From CAYJUM01 sp964478915 (GTDB lineage Bacteria > Nitrospirota > Nitrospiria > Nitrospirales > Nitrospiraceae), in contig CAYZKG010000028.1 in NCBI GenBank assembly GCA_964478915.1, forward strand, positions 1 through 24,109: a stretch of 24,109 nucleotides of DNA. The letters are read 5' to 3'. Position numbers and translations under genes: made by a program. Shown piece after piece: positions 21,209-24,109 of this stretch. Under the pieces are notes generated by a model. That model was not told the origin of the DNA. It was given only the letters and a program-made list of their open reading frames with translations, and ran no database searches. The first letter of the stretch is position 1. Each line of letters opens with the position of its first letter.

Positions 21209-21784
21209 CTACCGGCGGCGCCGCAGTTTTTTCGGCAGGTTCTCGAGAGGGATGAACACGCCGCAGGCCACCACCGTCGTCCACCGGTGGGCTTTCCCGA
21301 TGGCCGATTGGGTGATGTTCATCGTGCGAACGATCTTGCCGCCCATCTTGAACACCTGCTCGCGTTCCTTCCAAGCGATGTTGGGGTCGAACTCGATGCC
21401 GAGCGTGGTGGCGAGCATCTGCGCCGCGAGGTCTTCGGTGTATTCCCCCGACTCTTCGTCCGTCTCGCCGTAGGCATGGTGCTCGGAAAGATAGCCGTAG
21501 GTCCGCCTATCGGTTGGGATCGCCAGCCCGATGGAGGCCGAGATCAGACGGCTGCGCTCATTGGTCTCGGAGCGCGCCATGACGCAAAAGGTGATTTCTC
21601 CGGGGTTCAGCAGCTTCTCGCCGCGTTTTCGCGGGATGATCCTGCAGTTGGGAGGAAGAATAGAGGAGACGCTAACCAGATTGCAGTAGGCGATTCCGGC
21701 GCTTCGCAGTGCCTGCTCGAACGAGGCCAGCTTTTCCCGGTGCACACCAACGCCCCGTGTGAGAAACAGGTGAGTCGGAACCAT
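21209..21784 (-). CDS. Pyruvoyl-dependent arginine decarboxylase
   Basis: A 191-residue PvlArgDC. The self-cleavage site is SVSSILPPNC; backbone cleavage between S40 and S41 turns S41 into the pyruvoyl cofactor and yields small beta and larger alpha chains. The N-terminus (FLTRGVGVHREKLASFEQAL), PGEITFCVMARSETNE, AIGLAIP-like SIGLAIPTDR, the YGYLSEHHAYGETDEESGEY block and FKMGGKIVRTMNI follow the archaeal enzyme pattern. It converts arginine to agmatine, the first step of one polyamine route; no agmatinase or ureohydrolase gene is adjacent. GGAGG lies four to five nt before ATG 21784. The gene ends directly at a long palindrome. Confidence 0.9.
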   Translation of the reverse strand: MVPTHLFLTRGVGVHREKLASFEQALRSAGIAYCNLVSVSSILPPNCRIIPRKRGEKLLNPGEITFCVMARSETNERSRLISASIGLAIPTDRRTYGYLSEHHAYGETDEESGEYTEDLAAQMLATTLGIEFDPNIAWKEREQVFKMGGKIVRTMNITQSAIGKAHRWTTVVACGVFIPLENLPKKLRRRR

Positions 21785-21918
21785 CTTTCCTCCGTTGGCC
21801 GCACCCCGACCCTACCGGGGACGACCTTGTTCGAAGCGCCCACCGCCGACAGCCTCGCATGACAGGCTGCATCCCCATTCTCATTGCCGCGCCTTGATGG
21901 TCCTCCGGCACGGGGGCT

Positions 21919-21947
21919 TATTTACCAATTTGGCGAAAATTCCGCAA
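21919..21947 (-). promoter_or_regulatory. Weak candidate promoter for the arginine decarboxylase gene
   Basis: Read on the minus strand: TTGCGG (21947-21942), 17-nt spacer, TAAATA (21924-21919). It lies in a locally AT-rich spacer (21911-21970) that includes an AAAAATTTTTT run after the dehydrogenase stop. The leader would be ~130 nt. Confidence 0.28.
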
Positions 21948-21970
21948 TAAGGGAGGAAAAATTTTTTCGG

Positions 21971-23410
21971 TCATGGGCCGTGCCGGTCCCGAAGGTTCAG
22001 CACAAGGAGTTTCGGCTCCGTCATCTCTTCGATCGCGTAGCGCACCCCTTCGCGTCCGAGCCCGGAATCCTTCACGCCGCCGTACGGCATCTGGTCGGCC
22101 CGAAACGTCGGGATCTCATTGGCCAGGACGGTCCCCACCTCTAGCTCGCGGTAGGCCCGGAAGATCCGGTCCACATCCCGGGTGAAGAGGCCGGCTTGCA
22201 GGCCGAACTCCGAATCGTTCAAGCCGGCGAGCGCCTCCTCAAACCGGGCGTACCGCATGACCCCGACGGCCGGTCCGAAGAGCTCCTGGCATGCCACCTT
22301 CATCTCCGCCCTGACGTCGGTCAGGACAGTGGCTTCCATCATGGCGCCGGAACGCTTTCCCCCGTCCACGAGCTTGGCGCCCTGCCCCACCGCCTCTTCG
22401 ATCCAGCCTTCAACCCGGCGGGCTGCGGCTTCATTGATCAGCGGCCCGATGACGGTTTCGCTATCGTTCGGATCGCCGGCCTTCAGCGCCCGCACATGCG
22501 CCCGCAATTTGTTCATGAACGGGTCATAGACCGCCTCCTGCACGTAAATCCGCTGGACCGAAATGCAGGTCTGCCCTGAGTAGCTGTAGCCGCCCACGGC
22601 GCACCGCTGGGCGGCCAGATCCAGATCGGCATCCGGCTCCACGATCACCCCCGCGTTGCCGCCGAGTTCGAGGACCACCCGTTTTTTCCCCGCTTTGGCC
22701 TTGAGCATCCATCCGACCGAGGCGCTCCCGGTGAAGCTCAACAGCTTGAACCGCGGGTCCTGGACCAGCCGTTCGGCGAGGCTGTTCTCGCAGGGAACAA
22801 CGCTGAAGGCCCCAGGAGGGAGCCCTGCCTCCAGAATCATCTCTCCCAGCAGCAATGCCGTCAGCGGCGTCTGGGGAGCAGGCTTCAGCACGATGGGATT
22901 GCCGGCCGCCAGGCACGGAGCGACCTTGTGGGCCACGAGATTGAGCGGAAAATTAAACGGCGTGATGCCCAGGACGGGACCGATCGGGAATCTCCGGGTC
23001 AGCCCGAAATAGGAGTCGGTGCCCGGCGAGAGATCCAGCGGGACCACCTCGCCCGGAATCCGCTTGGCTTCTTCCGCCGCGATCGTGAAGGTCTGAATCG
23101 CCCGGGTCACTTCCCGGCGGGCATCCGAGATCGGCTTCCCTGCCTCGGTGGTGATCGTGCGAGCGACTTCTTCGCGCCGGGCCGTCAAGCTGGCGGCGAT
23201 CTTCGAGAGCGTGGCCGCGCGCGCGTGGGCAGCAAGGCGGCGCATGGCCGGACACGACTCGACCGCCGCGCTGATCGCCTCTTCCGCCTCCGCAGATCCG
23301 GCTTGGCAGACCTCCGCGACGGTCTCGCCGGTGAAGGGATTGATCACCGGCGCCGTCTTGGCGCTGTGTCGCCAGCGGGCCCCCAGCAGGAAAGGACGGG
23401 CGGTGCGCAT
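21971..23410 (-). CDS. NAD(P)-dependent aldehyde dehydrogenase
   Basis: A 479-residue ALDH-superfamily enzyme oxidising an aldehyde to its acid. The catalytic cysteine is C282 in SYSGQTCISVQR, the general base E248 in VVLELGGNAG, N153 in ITPFNFPLNLVAHKVAP stabilises the intermediate, and K176 in IVLKPAPQTP binds the cofactor. LLSFTGSASVGW and QMPYGGVKDSGLGREG are further family blocks. QTCISVQRIYV and the compact length resemble lactaldehyde dehydrogenase or non-phosphorylating GAPDH-like enzymes, but the substrate is not fixed by sequence. It lies 20 nt after the zinc-ribbon gene, with which it probably forms an operon. A role in oxidising polyamine-derived aminoaldehydes is a guess based only on proximity to the arginine decarboxylase gene. 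Confidence 0.93.
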   Translation of the reverse strand: MRTARPFLLGARWRHSAKTAPVINPFTGETVAEVCQAGSAEAEEAISAAVESCPAMRRLAAHARAATLSKIAASLTARREEVARTITTEAGKPISDARREVTRAIQTFTIAAEEAKRIPGEVVPLDLSPGTDSYFGLTRRFPIGPVLGITPFNFPLNLVAHKVAPCLAAGNPIVLKPAPQTPLTALLLGEMILEAGLPPGAFSVVPCENSLAERLVQDPRFKLLSFTGSASVGWMLKAKAGKKRVVLELGGNAGVIVEPDADLDLAAQRCAVGGYSYSGQTCISVQRIYVQEAVYDPFMNKLRAHVRALKAGDPNDSETVIGPLINEAAARRVEGWIEEAVGQGAKLVDGGKRSGAMMEATVLTDVRAEMKVACQELFGPAVGVMRYARFEEALAGLNDSEFGLQAGLFTRDVDRIFRAYRELEVGTVLANEIPTFRADQMPYGGVKDSGLGREGVRYAIEEMTEPKLLVLNLRDRHGP

Positions 23411-23430
23411 GTCAGGCTCGCGAAGGACGG

Positions 23431-23712
23431 TTATTCGGAAGATTCAAGATCAAATCCCTCGCTGGCGTGAACGGGTGGGAGCTGGACCGGCTCGGCGGCC
23501 GCCGCGGTGGCTTTCGCGATCAGCTCCTCGGTCCCCCAGTCGCGGATCGACTCCAGCGTGAAGGCTTCGTAGGTCGAGACGCCGTGGCAGGTCGGACAAT
23601 CCGGCGTCGGCACCTTCCGCTTGAACACTTCGCTCAAACAGGACATGCAGACGAGCAGATCCGGTTCGCCTTCTTCGCATTCGATCGGCCAAAACGTCTG
23701 TTCCTGTGACAT
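23431..23712 (-). CDS. Small zinc-ribbon protein of unknown function
   Basis: A 93-residue protein with two CxxC knuckles, LLVCMSCLSEVF (C22/C25) and TPDCPTCHGVS (C39/C42), spaced 13 residues apart, which should bind one zinc ion. The N-terminus is acidic (IECEEGEPDLL) and the rest helical with an Ala/Glu tail, including YEAFTLESIRDWGTEELIAK. AAGGGG lies five nt before ATG 23712. It sits upstream of the aldehyde dehydrogenase with a 20-nt gap, so a shared transcript is likely. I do not recognise a named family; a protein-protein or nucleic-acid-binding adaptor is possible. Confidence 0.72.
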   Translation of the reverse strand: MSQEQTFWPIECEEGEPDLLVCMSCLSEVFKRKVPTPDCPTCHGVSTYEAFTLESIRDWGTEELIAKATAAAAEPVQLPPVHASEGFDLESSE

Positions 23713-23737
23713 AGATCCCCTTCCTCAAGGATAGCTC

Positions 23738-23772
23738 TGCCATTCATCGGTCAGCATTCTGCATTCATCATT
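23738..23772. repeat. Heptanucleotide-phased repeat in the spacer after the release-factor-like gene
   Basis: TGCCATT, CATCGGT, CAGCATT, CTGCATT, CATCATT in uninterrupted 7-nt phase. Next to it, TTGAATTC (23772-23779) and GAATTCAA (23807-23814) form an 8-bp inverted repeat. Confidence 0.6.
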
Positions 23773-23837
23773 TGAATTCGGTCCAGCATAGGCCCCCTCG
23801 TCCTAAGAATTCAAGTGAGTTGGCCCCTCGTCATGAT

Positions 23838-24109
23838 TTACTCATCCCCGCGGATGGCCGCTCGCAATTGCTTGGCCTTCTGCCGAAGCTTCTTTTGCGT
23901 GATCCGCCGCTCCACCGCCGCCCGGCTGGCCCGGGTCGGGACACGCGGCGCGGGCACGCGGTTGAGCCGTTCCAGTCGCGCGATGAGACGTTCAAAGGCG
24001 ACCTCACGGTTGCGATGCTGCGAGCGCGACTCCGCCGCGACCACCCGGACACCGGACGGGAGGTGGGTCAAGCGCACGGCCGACTCGGTCACGTTACGAT
24101 GCTGGCCGC
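23838..24109 (-). CDS. ArfB-like peptide chain release factor domain protein (partial, 5' end outside window)
   Basis: The gene runs off the right edge. Reading back from 24109 the frame begins with part of a Gly codon and continues GQHRNVTESAVRLTHLPSGV, the class I release-factor GGQ domain. The last Gly-Gln of the GGQ motif is visible and the first Gly codon is cut by the edge. VRVVAAESRSQHRNREVAFE follows, then a basic tail (TQKKLRQKAKQLRAAI) ending at TAA 23840-23838. This order without a codon-recognition domain matches ArfB/YaeJ and related factors that hydrolyse peptidyl-tRNA on stalled ribosomes. The missing N-terminus prevents exclusion of a longer RF-like protein. Confidence 0.85.
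   Translation of the reverse strand, partial: GQHRNVTESAVRLTHLPSGVRVVAAESRSQHRNREVAFERLIARLERLNRVPAPRVPTRASRAAVERRITQKKLRQKAKQLRAAIRGDE

Noticed and set aside
21951..21970. AAAAATTTTTT run after the aldehyde dehydrogenase stop as a Rho-independent terminator
   Set aside because: The T-run is there but no stable GC stem precedes it in the transcribed direction.
1..24109. CRISPR arrays, rRNA genes and complete insertion sequences
   Set aside because: No regularly spaced identical repeats with unique spacers, no rRNA-like sequence and no transposase frame were found by reading both strands.

Overview
The window is a GC-rich (roughly 60-65% by eye), gene-dense bacterial chromosome segment. It contains housekeeping and cofactor genes, two small toxin-antitoxin modules and an envelope-transport cluster. 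The mix of genes (pabB/pabC pair, nadB, a tiny bS22/mS38-like ribosomal protein, a pyruvoyl-type arginine decarboxylase, a LOG-family protein, a MsbA-like exporter) resembles Nitrospira/Nitrospirota. That assignment is inference from gene content and sequence style, since no marker gene for taxonomy is present.

Layout. 1-1072: 3' end of pabB/trpE translationally coupled to a pabC-like class IV aminotransferase fold gene (folate branch). 1124-3913: an SLT-type lytic transglycosylase converging on nadB, which is coupled to a small predicted lipoprotein gene. 4015-6150: a probable operon of a 31-residue bS22/mS38-like protein, a conserved 72-residue protein and a MsbA-type ABC exporter. 6196-8760 (minus): an exported hypothetical protein, then dus-maf (tRNA dihydrouridine synthase and Maf pyrophosphatase). 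8887-11585 (plus): a LOG-family protein, a DHH phosphoesterase and a rhomboid protease. 11586-13518: an accessory island with a 212-bp MITE-like repeat, a RelE-type and a VapBC-type toxin-antitoxin pair, a 100-N assembly gap that cuts vapC, and a remnant of a purK 3' end. 13584-15337 (minus): purE-purK. 15523-21116 (plus): a four-gene cluster of membrane fusion protein, TolC-like outer-membrane protein, ABC protein and a receptor-like four-helix membrane protein. 21209-24109 (minus): pyruvoyl-dependent arginine decarboxylase, an aldehyde dehydrogenase, a zinc-ribbon protein and a partial ArfB-like release factor.

Most striking is the 15523-21116 cluster. It has the three parts of a tripartite (type I-like) exporter, but its only ABC protein has lost nearly every catalytic residue: part of Walker A, the Q-loop Gln, the signature Ser, the Walker B Asp and Glu, and the switch His. 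It is followed 9 nt later by a receptor-like membrane protein with a periplasmic helical domain but no HAMP or signalling domain. The intact exporter at 4417-6150 serves as an internal comparison.

Other recurring signals are: (i) sigma70-like promoters whose -10 box ends only 7-8 nt before the start codon, with no Shine-Dalgarno site, at three loci, suggesting leaderless mRNAs; (ii) short heptanucleotide-phased tandem repeats at five gene ends; (iii) a long palindrome with two competing hairpins between convergent genes; and (iv) evidence that the N gap is spurious, because both flanks carry the same 55 bp.
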